Assembly (NCBI GenBank): GCA_020025295.1
Contig: JAHHSJ010000032.1
Coordinates: 1 to 21,283 of the forward strand
Reading direction: 5' to 3'
Source of the DNA: Oscillospiraceae bacterium
GTDB lineage: Bacteria; Bacillota; Clostridia; Oscillospirales; Oscillospiraceae
DNA length: 21,283 bases
The notes under the pieces were generated by a model. It had not been told where the DNA came from. It ran no database searches and saw nothing but the letters and a program-made list of their open reading frames with translations. Shown in pieces: positions 6,340 through 13,305 of this stretch (its first letter is position 1; every line of letters begins with the position of its first letter). The position numbers were made by a program, and so were the translations under genes.

Positions 6340-7414
6340 GGCAGATTTCCTCCCATAATTTGAGCACTGGTTCGCTCGGCCCGTCGGCGCCTTCCTCAAC
6401 CACCTTCTGAATGGTGTCCATGGCGGTGCTGCCGATGTTGTCGTAAGCTGCCCGTGGCTCTGCGTGTTCACAGTAGCGGATGTTCTGGCTGGTATGATTG
6501 GGAGCGGCGTCAAATTCCAGAGCGATCTGACGGGCTTTTCTCAAACAGTCCTTTGCGTTGTCGGTTTCTCCGATTTGCTCGTATATCGCTCCGCACAACG
6601 ACAGAAGCATGGCGCTGTCCTTGTCCAGATAGCTTGCGCCGTGATCCGTTCTCAGCCCCTCCATATACCCGATGAGCCAACGGAGTATCTCGATGGCAGA
6701 GGGATAGTCTTTTTGTGCAAAGAACAGGTTGACGAAGCCAATTACAATGCAATATAAGTTGGCGGTGCAGTGAAGCAGGGCGTCGGTCAGATAGGGTGCC
6801 GCTTCGTTTCGACACTGGGGGTGGGTAGCAAGCTCCTGACCGATGAGGGAGTCATTGACGCCGCAGGGATTATTCCGTTTCAGCTGCTCCATTCCTTTTT
6901 TCCATTCGCCCATGGTCAGATAACCGATGGCGATGTCCCGATGAATCTCTGTTTCACTGAGATCGGGGTCGTGGTTTTGGTGAATCAGTGTACAGGCATG
7001 ACTCAGAAGTTCGATGGCACGGCGAATTTGCTTCTGATTGCCTGTTTCAATGCTCGCCAGATTATAGAGAATTCCGCAGCCATGCACCACCTCAAAATCG
7101 TTGGGGTATCGTTTGAGCCAGCTTTCTACATCCTCCCAGCAGTCTGCATAGGTTTTCTCCAGCTTGATCTGTTTGAGCTTCTGAAGGATTCGGTCCCGAT
7201 CACTGGAGTACAGGACATACCCGACCAGCGCATCCACAGAGACTCCGAAGAAGCTGGCAAGCTCCATGATGAGGGTGATGTCCGGGGTAGAGATGCCCTG
7301 CTCCCACTTGTAGACGGCGCCTGCGGAAACGCCCATGGCCTCTGCCAGCTGCTCTTGGGTGATGTGCTGCTGCTTGCGCAGCGTTTTGATATTTTCAGAG
7401 AAGTTTGATTTCAT
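6329..7414 (-). CDS. XRE-family HTH regulator with TPR-like C-terminal domain
   Basis: 361 residues. The N-terminal DNA-binding domain (about 5-62) contains IKTLRKQQHITQEQLAEAMG and VSAGAVYKWEQGISTPDITL, a standard XRE helix-turn-helix. The remaining 290 residues are helical with paired-helix TPR-like character (for example the stretch around YPSAIEILRWLIGYMEGL and the DNAKDCLRKARQIALEF segment). This layout resembles regulators that sense peptides or protein partners, but no ligand can be named. The ATG at 7414 has GGAGGTG 8 bases before it; an in-frame ATG at 7444 lies on the -10 element and is unlikely. It overlaps the ABC exporter gene by 11 bases, so the pair forms a regulator-exporter operon with one promoter. 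Confidence 0.88.
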   Translation of the reverse strand: MKSNFSENIKTLRKQQHITQEQLAEAMGVSAGAVYKWEQGISTPDITLIMELASFFGVSVDALVGYVLYSSDRDRILQKLKQIKLEKTYADCWEDVESWLKRYPNDFEVVHGCGILYNLASIETGNQKQIRRAIELLSHACTLIHQNHDPDLSETEIHRDIAIGYLTMGEWKKGMEQLKRNNPCGVNDSLIGQELATHPQCRNEAAPYLTDALLHCTANLYCIVIGFVNLFFAQKDYPSAIEILRWLIGYMEGLRTDHGASYLDKDSAMLLSLCGAIYEQIGETDNAKDCLRKARQIALEFDAAPNHTSQNIRYCEHAEPRAAYDNIGSTAMDTIQKVVEEGADGPSEPVLKLWEEICHEA

Positions 7415-7442
7415 CTTGCCACACCTCCGTTGTTGTGCCTTC

Positions 7443-7471
7443 ATTGTAGCAAAGAGAAGTCGGCGGTGGAA
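7443..7471 (-). promoter_or_regulatory. promoter of the regulator-exporter operon
   Basis: Extended -10 TGC-TACAAT (TACAAT at 7443-7448) with a poor -35 TTCCAC (7466-7471) at 17 bases, minus strand. The weak -35 suggests low basal activity or an activator. Leader about 20 bases. Confidence 0.5.
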
Positions 7472-7547
7472 GTCACTGTTCGTATTGTTGGGATTAAAAA
7501 TTTTCTACCAATGGTTGGGTTTTGCGCTGTGTTCCATAAATGGGTGC

Positions 7548-7588
7548 AAAAAAGAACACCGGGAAGAACGGTACTGTTCTTTCCGGTG
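7548..7588 (-). terminator. intrinsic terminator of the small membrane protein gene
   Basis: A 13-position stem CACCGGAAAGAAC/GTTCTTCCCGGTG (minus sense, one A-C mismatch) with a 6-base loop, followed by TTCTTTTTTG. It starts 33 bases after the stop at 7622. Confidence 0.8.
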
Positions 7589-7621
7589 GTTTGGTGGAAG
7601 TATTTTCATGTGCGTGGGGAA

Positions 7622-7870
7622 TCAGATGCCGGTGCGGAGGATGAGTCCAACGAGGATGCAGAGCGCTCCAGAGATGCGGATGTAGCGTTCAGCGTTGGGC
7701 ATATCCTGACAGATGGAGGGAATTGCCGGGTGGATGAGAAAACCAAGACCATACAAAATCCAAGAGAGATTGAACAGCAGCGGCAAGTCAAAGGCCGTGG
7801 CACAGATCCATAAAACCAGTGCCAGACTCAAAAGCACAATCACTTGGGTGCGGAAGGAGATATTTTTCAC
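7622..7870 (-). CDS. small hydrophobic membrane protein, unknown function
   Basis: 82 residues from a GTG start at 7870, with AAAGGGTGA upstream. It has a strongly hydrophobic stretch (about residues 10-45, including VIVLLSLALVLWICATAF and LSWILYGLGFLIHPAIP) and a last helix (about 62-78, ISGALCILVGLILR), so two or three membrane helices. The reading frame stays open well upstream, but that part runs into the galE terminator and galE itself and is not coding. Its own promoter at 17-base spacing and its own terminator make it a monocistronic unit and argue that this short gene is real. No family recognised. Confidence 0.75.
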   Translation of the reverse strand: MKNISFRTQVIVLLSLALVLWICATAFDLPLLFNLSWILYGLGFLIHPAIPSICQDMPNAERYIRISGALCILVGLILRTGI

Positions 7871-7913
7871 AGAAATCACCCTTTCTGAAACAGAAACAGC
7901 CTTTGGTATATTC

Positions 7914-7942
7914 AGTCTATCATGCCGTTTTCTTCCGGACAA
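7914..7942 (-). promoter_or_regulatory. promoter of the small membrane protein gene
   Basis: -35 TTGTCC (7937-7942), 17-base spacer, extended -10 TGA-TAGACT (TAGACT at 7914-7919), minus strand, giving a leader of roughly 37 bases. Confidence 0.65.
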
Positions 7943-7963
7943 GCTAAATTTTGGGAAAACAGC

Positions 7964-7996
7964 AAAAAAGTCCCCCGATTCATCGAATCGGGGGAC
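7964..7996 (-). terminator. intrinsic terminator of galE
   Basis: Perfect 12-bp stem GTCCCCCGATTC/GAATCGGGGGAC with a 3-base loop, followed on the minus strand by six U, 10 bases after the galE stop. Confidence 0.95.
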
Positions 7997-8006
7997 AGAA
8001 TATGCG

Positions 8007-8990
8007 TTAATAGCCGTTGGGATGATTTTTGTGCCAGTTCCACGCGGTGGAAACAATGGTTTCCAAATCCGCATACTGAGGCTTCCAGCCCAGCACGGCA
8101 CGGGCCTTCTCCGAAGAAGCCACCAGCTGAGCCGGGTCACCGGCACGACGGGGGCAGATTTCGGCAGGGATGGGATGACCGGTCACCTTGCGAGCCACAT
8201 CAATGACTTCCTTGACCGTGAAGCCCACGCCGTTGCCCAGATTAAACACATTGTTTTCGCCGCCCTGCATCAGGTAATCCAGGGCCAGAATGTGGGCCTG
8301 AGCCAGATCGTTTACATGGATGTAATCCCGGACACAGGTGCCGTCCTTGGTGGGATAGTCCTCGCCGAAGATGGAAATTTTTGCCCGCTGTCCGTTGGGA
8401 ACCTGAAGAATCAGAGGGATGAGGTGGGTTTCGGGATTGTGTGCCTCACCAATGTGACCGTCGGGGTGAGCGCCGCAGGCGTTGAAGTACCGCAGAGCCA
8501 CATACCGCAGACCGTGGGCACGGCTGGTCCAGCTCATCAGCTTTTCCATGGCCAGCTTGGTTTCGCCATAGCAGTTGGTGGGGACGGTGGCGTCTCCTTC
8601 GGAAATCGGAATGCGTTCCGGCTCGCCGTAGGTGGCGGCGGTGGAGGAAAAGACAATCTTGTCCACCCCATGCTCCACCATGGAGCGCAGCAGCACCGTG
8701 GTGCCGCAGAGGTTGTTGTCATAGTACTTGAGGGGGTTGGACATGGATTCGCCCACCTGAGAAGAGGCGGCAAAGTGGATGACGCCTTCGATTTTTTCCT
8801 GTTCAAACAGAGCATCCAGCTCCGCTTTGTTGCGAATGTCCACCTGATAGAAGCGAGCCTTGGGGTGAACTGCCTCCCGGAAGCCAGTGAGCAGATTGTC
8901 GGCAACGACCACATCACGACCGGCAGCAATCAGCTCGCATACGGTGTGGGAGCCAATGTAGCCGGCTCCGCCCAGAACCAGAATTGCCAT
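8007..8990 (-). CDS. galE: UDP-glucose 4-epimerase
   Basis: NAD-dependent epimerase of the Leloir pathway that interconverts UDP-glucose and UDP-galactose (some members also UDP-GlcNAc/UDP-GalNAc). The 327 residues have the usual GalE length. The Rossmann GGAGYIG is at residues 7-13, SSTAATYGEP carries the catalytic Ser/Thr (115-117), and YGETK at 141-145 supplies Tyr141 and Lys145. NCYGETKLAMEK, RYFNACGAHPDGHIGE and RDYIHVNDLAQAH are hallmark segments. The ATG at 8990 has AGAGAGGA about 10 bases upstream. It is monocistronic, with promoter 9048-9076 and a strong terminator. Its product is the precursor that the UDP-galactopyranose mutase at the left edge would use, linking the two genes functionally though not in one operon. 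Confidence 0.97.
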   Translation of the reverse strand: MAILVLGGAGYIGSHTVCELIAAGRDVVVADNLLTGFREAVHPKARFYQVDIRNKAELDALFEQEKIEGVIHFAASSQVGESMSNPLKYYDNNLCGTTVLLRSMVEHGVDKIVFSSTAATYGEPERIPISEGDATVPTNCYGETKLAMEKLMSWTSRAHGLRYVALRYFNACGAHPDGHIGEAHNPETHLIPLILQVPNGQRAKISIFGEDYPTKDGTCVRDYIHVNDLAQAHILALDYLMQGGENNVFNLGNGVGFTVKEVIDVARKVTGHPIPAEICPRRAGDPAQLVASSEKARAVLGWKPQYADLETIVSTAWNWHKNHPNGY

Positions 8991-9047
8991 AGAAGAAACA
9001 TCCTCTCTATTTGTTGAAAAAAGTAGGGTTTCATCACCCTTTGGTGT

Positions 9048-9076
9048 ATTCTAGCACATCTGGTTTCACTTTACAA
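9048..9076 (-). promoter_or_regulatory. promoter of galE
   Basis: -35 TTGTAA (9071-9076), 17-base spacer, extended -10 TGC-TAGAAT (TAGAAT at 9048-9053), minus strand. Start near 9041, leader about 50 bases. Confidence 0.7.
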
Positions 9077-9092
9077 GAAAACGCCGCCCGAT

Positions 9093-9121
9093 GGGACAAA
9101 CGGGAAAAAGTATGGTATACT
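9093..9121 (+). promoter_or_regulatory. promoter of the rsmH-like gene
   Basis: -35-like GGGACA (9093-9098), 17-base spacer, extended -10 TGG-TATACT (TATACT at 9116-9121). Leader about 80 bases, containing an 8-bp hairpin GGAACGGA/TCCGTTCC near 9167-9187. Divergent from the galE promoter. Confidence 0.6.
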
Positions 9122-9210
9122 GTCCAAAGAACGCCAAACAGGCGGTTTTCAATTGAAAGGAATCGGGGAACGGAACCAATCCGTTCCAGAGCATAGAAAG
9201 GACGAACACC

Positions 9211-10254
9211 ATGGAGCAGCAGCAGGAGCATAAGCGCCGCGTGCGCTATAAAGGCACCCACCCGAAGAAATTCAGCGAAAAATATAAGGAATTGCAGCCG
9301 GAAAAGTACCAGAGTGATGTGGAAAAAATCATCCAGAGCGGAAAAACGCCCGCCGGTATGCACATTTCCATTATGGTGCAGGAAATTCTGGATGTGCTTC
9401 AAATTCAGCCCGGAGAAATCGGCATGGATGCCACTTTGGGCTATGGCGGCCACACCCAGAAGATGCTGGAGCAGCTGCAGGGCAAGGGCCATATCTATGC
9501 CACCGATGTGGACCCCATCGAGTCGGAAAAGACCCGGGCACGGCTGGAAGGATTGGGCTACGGTCCGGAAATCCTCACCATCCGCCGGATGAATTTTGCC
9601 CGGCTGGACGAGGTGGCGCCGGAGGAGAAGTTTGACTTTGTGCTGGCAGATCTGGGTGTGTCCTCTATGCAAATCGACAATCCGGAGCGAGGCTTCACCT
9701 TTAAGCAGGACGGTCCGCTGGACCTGCGGCTGGACCCCACCAGCGGTGTGACCGCAGCGCAGCGGCTGCGGGAGTTGGACTATGAAGAGTTGGTTGGTAT
9801 GCTGGTGGAAAACTCCGATGAGCCCTATGCCGAGCAGATTGCCAAGGCGATTTTGAAGCACCGCCGTCAGGTGGGTGCGATTGAAACCACCCGTCAGCTG
9901 GCGGAGGTGATTGAGCAGGCACTGTCCTTCCTGCCTGCGTCGGAGCGGAAGGAAGGGATCAAAAAGTCCTGCCAGCGCTGTTTTCAGGCTTTGCGCATTG
10001 ACATCAACAGCGAGTATGAGGTGCTGTATTCCTTCTTGGATAAGCTCCCCGGGGTGATGAAGCCCGGCGGACGCATTGCCATTTTGACCTTCCATTCCGG
10101 CGAGGATCGTCTGGTGAAGCAGGCCTTCCGTCAGGGACTCCGGGACGGCACATACAGCGATGCATCCAAGGATGTCATTCGCCCCTCTCAGGAGGAGTGC
10201 TTCCGCAATCCCAGAGCACGCTCCACCAAGCTGCGCTGGGCGGTCCGAGGCTAA
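9211..10254 (+). CDS. rsmH: RsmH-family 16S rRNA (cytosine-N4) methyltransferase, N-terminally extended form
   Basis: RsmH methylates N4 of C1402 in the decoding centre of 16S rRNA using SAM. The 347 residues contain family motifs: MDATLGYGGHTQKML (SAM loop), YATDVDP, DFVLADLGVSSMQIDNPERG followed by FTFKQDGPLDLRLDP, CQRCFQALRIDINSE, LTFHSGEDRLVKQAFR and the C-terminal RNPRARSTKLRWAVR. Two oddities: a basic extension of about 45 residues (RRVRYKGTHPKKFSEKYKEL) before the core, and FHSGEDR where canonical RsmH has FHSLEDR. It also stands alone instead of in a division/cell-wall cluster. It may be a second RsmH paralogue with a different target. The ATG at 9211 has AAAGGA 8 bases upstream. Fold and chemistry are sure; orthology to true RsmH is less so. 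Confidence 0.85.
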   Translation: MEQQQEHKRRVRYKGTHPKKFSEKYKELQPEKYQSDVEKIIQSGKTPAGMHISIMVQEILDVLQIQPGEIGMDATLGYGGHTQKMLEQLQGKGHIYATDVDPIESEKTRARLEGLGYGPEILTIRRMNFARLDEVAPEEKFDFVLADLGVSSMQIDNPERGFTFKQDGPLDLRLDPTSGVTAAQRLRELDYEELVGMLVENSDEPYAEQIAKAILKHRRQVGAIETTRQLAEVIEQALSFLPASERKEGIKKSCQRCFQALRIDINSEYEVLYSFLDKLPGVMKPGGRIAILTFHSGEDRLVKQAFRQGLRDGTYSDASKDVIRPSQEECFRNPRARSTKLRWAVRG

Positions 10255-10266
10255 AACCGAACGAAG

Positions 10267-10304
10267 AAGCGGCAGCTCCGCCACCGCCGGAGCTGCCGCT
10301 TTTC
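10267..10304 (+). terminator. intrinsic terminator of the rsmH-like gene
   Basis: 14-bp stem AAGCGGCAGCTCCG/CGGAGCTGCCGCTT, 7-base loop, with TTTTCC at its 3' end, 12 bases after the stop codon. Very stable stem, short U-run. Confidence 0.85.
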
Positions 10305-10377
10305 CATAGAAAGTGCTTTGTTGGATTTCGAACAAATAGAAATTTCTGCGGCAGTTCTGTCGCTGACGGATGGAATA

Positions 10378-10386
10378 TGCTATACT
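10378..10386 (+). promoter_or_regulatory. extended -10 promoter of the PHP/FliB-like operon
   Basis: TGC-TATACT with TATACT at 10381-10386 and no clear -35 (TGTCGC at 17 bases). Leader about 22 bases. Confidence 0.5.
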
Positions 10387-10414
10387 GATACGAAAGAAAC
10401 GGGAGGGAATCGCC

Positions 10415-11287
10415 ATGATATTTTCGGAGTTGGAGCAGGAGAAGTGCAGAGAAATCGACCTGCACACCCATAGCACCGCATCGGATGGCACCTGCACGCC
10501 GACAGAGTTGGTGGAACGGGCAGCGTCCGTGGGCATCCGAGTGCTTGCCCTGACGGATCATGACACCCTTGCCGGAATTCCGGAGGCGAAGGATGCGGGC
10601 TGCCGATTGGGAGTCACCGTGGTTCCCGGAATTGAGCTTTCTGCCAACTGGCTGGGCACAGACATCCATGTGCTGGGCTACCATATGAAACGGGACGGCT
10701 CCCTCATACAGAAGCTGCTGGATTGGGTGCAGCAGGAGCGCATCCGCCGCAATGAGGGCATTGCGGCTAAGATGGCGGCCGACGGGGTGGATGTGAGTAT
10801 GTCCCAGCTGCGGCAGCGCTATCCCGGAGCCGTGATTGGCCGCCCTCATTTTGCCCGGCTGCTGATGGAGCAGGGAAGAGCAGCGTCGGTGAAGGATGCC
10901 TTTGAAAAATGGCTGAAGCCGGGTCAGCCCTATTACCTGCCCAGAACGAAAATCACGCTGGAACAGGCGGCAAAGGCCATCTCTGAGAGCTGTGGTGTCC
11001 CGGTTCTGGCCCATCCCCTGCAATATGGCTTTGCTCCGGAGAAATTGGAGCAGTTGGTGGCAGAATTCGCTGGTATTGCAATGGGTGGCATGGAAATTTA
11101 CTATACAGGCTATACACTGACTCAGCGGCAGCAGCTGTTCGATTTGGCGCAAAAATACCGCCTGTTTGTGACCGGCGGCAGTGATTTTCACGGCGAGAAT
11201 AAGCCTCATATCCGTCTGGGTGAGGTGGAGGTGCCTCGGAGCGTCGAGGACGCTGTGAGAGAACACAGTAAGGAGATACACCCATGA
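10415..11287 (+). CDS. PHP-domain metal-dependent phosphoesterase (YciV/RNase AM-like)
   Basis: 290 residues of the PHP fold, which binds up to three metal ions and hydrolyses phosphoesters. Ligand motifs in order: DLHTHSTASDGT (Asp15, His17, His19), ALTDHDTLAG, GIELSA, the HVLGYH segment, RPHFARLL, LAHP and GSDFHGENKPH near the C-terminus. The arrangement with an inserted helical part (about 110-190) is that of the YciV group, some of which are 5'-3' exonucleases for short RNA or 3',5'-nucleotide bisphosphates; that exact substrate is inferred only. The ATG at 10415 has GGGAGG 8 bases before it; an in-frame upstream ATG (10370) lies on the promoter. It overlaps the next gene by ATGA, so the two are coupled. 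Confidence 0.9.
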   Translation: MIFSELEQEKCREIDLHTHSTASDGTCTPTELVERAASVGIRVLALTDHDTLAGIPEAKDAGCRLGVTVVPGIELSANWLGTDIHVLGYHMKRDGSLIQKLLDWVQQERIRRNEGIAAKMAADGVDVSMSQLRQRYPGAVIGRPHFARLLMEQGRAASVKDAFEKWLKPGQPYYLPRTKITLEQAAKAISESCGVPVLAHPLQYGFAPEKLEQLVAEFAGIAMGGMEIYYTGYTLTQRQQLFDLAQKYRLFVTGGSDFHGENKPHIRLGEVEVPRSVEDAVREHSKEIHP

Positions 11288-12216
11288 AACGAATGATTCC
11301 AAACTACTATTCTCAGTTTCACTGCATCGCATCTGCCTGTAAGCACAGCTGCTGTGTGGGCTGGGAAGTGGATATTGACGAGGATTCGGCGGAGGTATAC
11401 CGCACTATGGAGGGCACCTTGGGGGAACGGCTGCGTGCCAACATCGAATGGGAGGAAACGCCTCACTTCCGCTTGGGAGCCGACGAGCGCTGCCCCTTCC
11501 TCAATGGGGAAAATCTCTGCGACCTCATTTTGGACGCCGGGGAGGAAACCCTCTGTCAGATCTGCACCGATCACCCCAGGTATCGCAGCTGGTTTGCTGA
11601 CCGGGTGGAGGAAGGACTGGGACTTTGCTGCGAGGAAGCTGCTCGGCTGATGCTGACGCAGGAGGAACCCATCACCCTTTTGGAGGAGGAAACCGAAGGG
11701 GAAACACTGGAAGCCGAGGAAGAATACCTCACTTTGCTTCGAGAACGGGATGCTCTTTGGAAGACCTTGCAAAACCGGGAAAAACCGTTGGAATATCGAC
11801 TCTGTGAAGCCTTTTCCCTTTGCGGTATTACGATGGAACATCGTCCGCTTTCGGAGGATATTGCCCTCCTTTTGGAGCTGGAAGGCTTGGAGGAAGGCTG
11901 GAAAACGGACTTGGAAGAGGTGCTGACGCTGCCGGATACCCAGTGGCAGCAGGAATGGGACCGGGACGGGGAACACCTGCTCTGGTATCTCCTGTTCCGC
12001 TACTATCTCTCTTGGGGGCTGAGCCGCTGGGAGGAGGATTTTGCGCTGCGTTTCGGCGCCTTTTCCCTTCGTCTGCTGGGTGGGCTTTACCATTTGATTC
12101 TGCATCGCAAGGGGACGCTGACGCTGGAGGACCGGGTCGAGCAGCTGCGCCGTTGGTCGGCGGAGCTGGAATACAGCGAGGAAAATCTGGATGCCATAGC
12201 GGAGGCATTGGAATAA
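11284..12216 (+). CDS. FliB/YkgJ-type cysteine-cluster protein (flagellin lysine N-methylase-like)
   Basis: 310 residues. The N-terminal third carries the conserved cysteine cluster: HCIASACKHSCCVGW (Cys14, 19, 23, 24), RCPFLNGENLC (Cys70, 79), LCQICTDHPR (Cys91, 94) and LGLCCEE (Cys115, 116), a pattern expected to bind an Fe-S or other metal centre. FliB of Salmonella, which methylates flagellin lysines, is the best-known relative, but many homologues occur in non-flagellated Clostridia and their function is open. The C-terminal two thirds are acidic, Leu- and Trp-rich and helical. It overlaps the PHP gene by 4 bases and ends at a bidirectional terminator. There are no flagellar genes in this window, so I would not assume a flagellin substrate. 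Confidence 0.82.
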   Translation: MKRMIPNYYSQFHCIASACKHSCCVGWEVDIDEDSAEVYRTMEGTLGERLRANIEWEETPHFRLGADERCPFLNGENLCDLILDAGEETLCQICTDHPRYRSWFADRVEEGLGLCCEEAARLMLTQEEPITLLEEETEGETLEAEEEYLTLLRERDALWKTLQNREKPLEYRLCEAFSLCGITMEHRPLSEDIALLLELEGLEEGWKTDLEEVLTLPDTQWQQEWDRDGEHLLWYLLFRYYLSWGLSRWEEDFALRFGAFSLRLLGGLYHLILHRKGTLTLEDRVEQLRRWSAELEYSEENLDAIAEALE

Positions 12217-12262
12217 AAAAGAAGAGGGAGATCCTTCGTTGAAAGGATCTCCCTCGTTTTGT
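12217..12262. terminator. bidirectional terminator between convergent genes
   Basis: 13-bp stem GAGGGAGATCCTT/AAGGATCTCCCTC with a 6-base loop. GTTTTG follows on the plus strand; TTCTTTTTTATT follows on the minus strand. It serves both the FliB-like gene and the degV-family gene. Confidence 0.92.
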
Positions 12263-12272
12263 TGGAATTCAA

Positions 12273-13169
12273 TCAATCCTTGCGGCCGGGACGATCGTGG
12301 TCGCTCCAGAAGAACACAGCCACAGTACCCGGGCCGGTGTGAGAGGCGATGATCGTGCCGATTTCCTCCACACGGAAGGTAGCCTTGGGGATAAATGCCT
12401 TGAACTGCTCCAAAACCACCTGAGCGTCCTCGGGGCAGTGAGAGTGGTTGATAAAGCACTTGCCGTCATAGTCGCTGCCGTCCCGCACATTCTCTTCCAG
12501 CACACGCATCAGCTCTTTGACAGCGGCCTTCTTGCCACGGGCCTTGCCGTAGGCGTAAATCTTGCCCACATCATCCAGACACATGGTGGGGCAGATGCCA
12601 AGCACGGTACCGATGGCAGCGGTAGGACCGGAAACACGGCCGCCACGGCGGAAGTGCTTCAGATCGGTGGCGTAGAACTGATGATAGATCTTCTTGCAGT
12701 TTTCCTCGACCCAAGCAGCCACCTCATCAATGGACTGACCAGCCTCCCAGCGGTCGGCAGCGTCATCCACCAGCAGACCGTAGCCGCCGCAGCTGGCATA
12801 GCTGTCCAGCACGATGATCTTACGGTCGGGGAACTCCTTCTGCACCTGAGCGGCAGCCTCCCTGGCGTTGTTGATGGAGGGGGTCATGCCGGAGCCAAAG
12901 GCAATATGAAGCACATCGCCCTTTTCCAGCAGCTCCCGGAAGTACTCCGTGTAGCGGAAGGTGTTGATCTGGGAAGTGGAAGGCAGATTGCCCTCGGAAA
13001 TAAAGTGGTAGAACTGTTCCAGAGCGGCAGGGTCACGGAACATATCATCCTCGTAAACCTGATCGCCGATGGAGTAGGTATAGAATAGGACAGAGATTCC
13101 CCGCCCGGAAATGTAAGAATAAGGCAAATCCACCGTGGATTCACAGGACAGTTGGAACATTTTGCTCAT
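12273..13169 (-). CDS. DegV family fatty-acid-binding protein
   Basis: DegV proteins bind one fatty acid and in several Firmicutes act as FakB, presenting it to the kinase FakA for phosphorylation. The 298 residues show CESTVDLPYSYI at the N-terminus, SIGDQVYEDDMF, PSTSQINTFRY (the TSQ segment that contacts the fatty-acid head group), AFGSGMTPSINNA, VLDSYASCGGYGLLVDDA, LKHFRRGGRVSG and the C-terminal IGTIIASHTGPGTVAVFFW, all family hallmarks. The ATG at 13169 was chosen because GAGGTGA lies 8 bases before it; the GTG at 13181 is inside that ribosome site. It is monocistronic. No FakA-like kinase gene is nearby, which is usual for extra DegV copies. Confidence 0.95.
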   Translation of the reverse strand: MSKMFQLSCESTVDLPYSYISGRGISVLFYTYSIGDQVYEDDMFRDPAALEQFYHFISEGNLPSTSQINTFRYTEYFRELLEKGDVLHIAFGSGMTPSINNAREAAAQVQKEFPDRKIIVLDSYASCGGYGLLVDDAADRWEAGQSIDEVAAWVEENCKKIYHQFYATDLKHFRRGGRVSGPTAAIGTVLGICPTMCLDDVGKIYAYGKARGKKAAVKELMRVLEENVRDGSDYDGKCFINHSHCPEDAQVVLEQFKAFIPKATFRVEEIGTIIASHTGPGTVAVFFWSDHDRPGRKD

Positions 13170-13216
13170 AAACAGAATCACCTCGTGAAAAACAGATTGT
13201 GGGTATGGTTGACTAG

Positions 13217-13245
13217 ATTATATACTATCGCAGAGGAAAACTCAA
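13217..13245 (-). promoter_or_regulatory. promoter of the degV-family gene
   Basis: -35 TTGAGT (13240-13245), 17-base spacer, consensus -10 TATAAT (13217-13222), minus strand; leader about 40 bases. Confidence 0.8.
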
Positions 13246-13264
13246 GGATAGGATGTAAATCCAA

Positions 13265-13305
13265 CCAAAAAAATAGGAAAACCCCGATGACTCAAGTCAT
13301 CGGGG
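13265..13305 (-). terminator. intrinsic terminator of the C39/M20 operon, overlapping coding sequence
   Basis: Perfect 10-bp stem CCCCGATGAC/GTCATCGGGG with a 4-base loop, followed on the minus strand by TTTTCCTATTTTTTT. The last codons of the C39-like gene form the 5' arm and its TGA lies in the loop. Confidence 0.92.

Noticed and set aside
6340..6513. N-terminal extension of the ABC exporter by 58 codons
   Set aside because: This stretch is inside the HTH-TPR gene in another frame and carries no transporter features, while a good ribosome site precedes the ATG at 6339.
9034..10536. 500-codon open frame on the minus strand
   Set aside because: Antisense to the RsmH-like gene and crossing its terminator and the next promoter.
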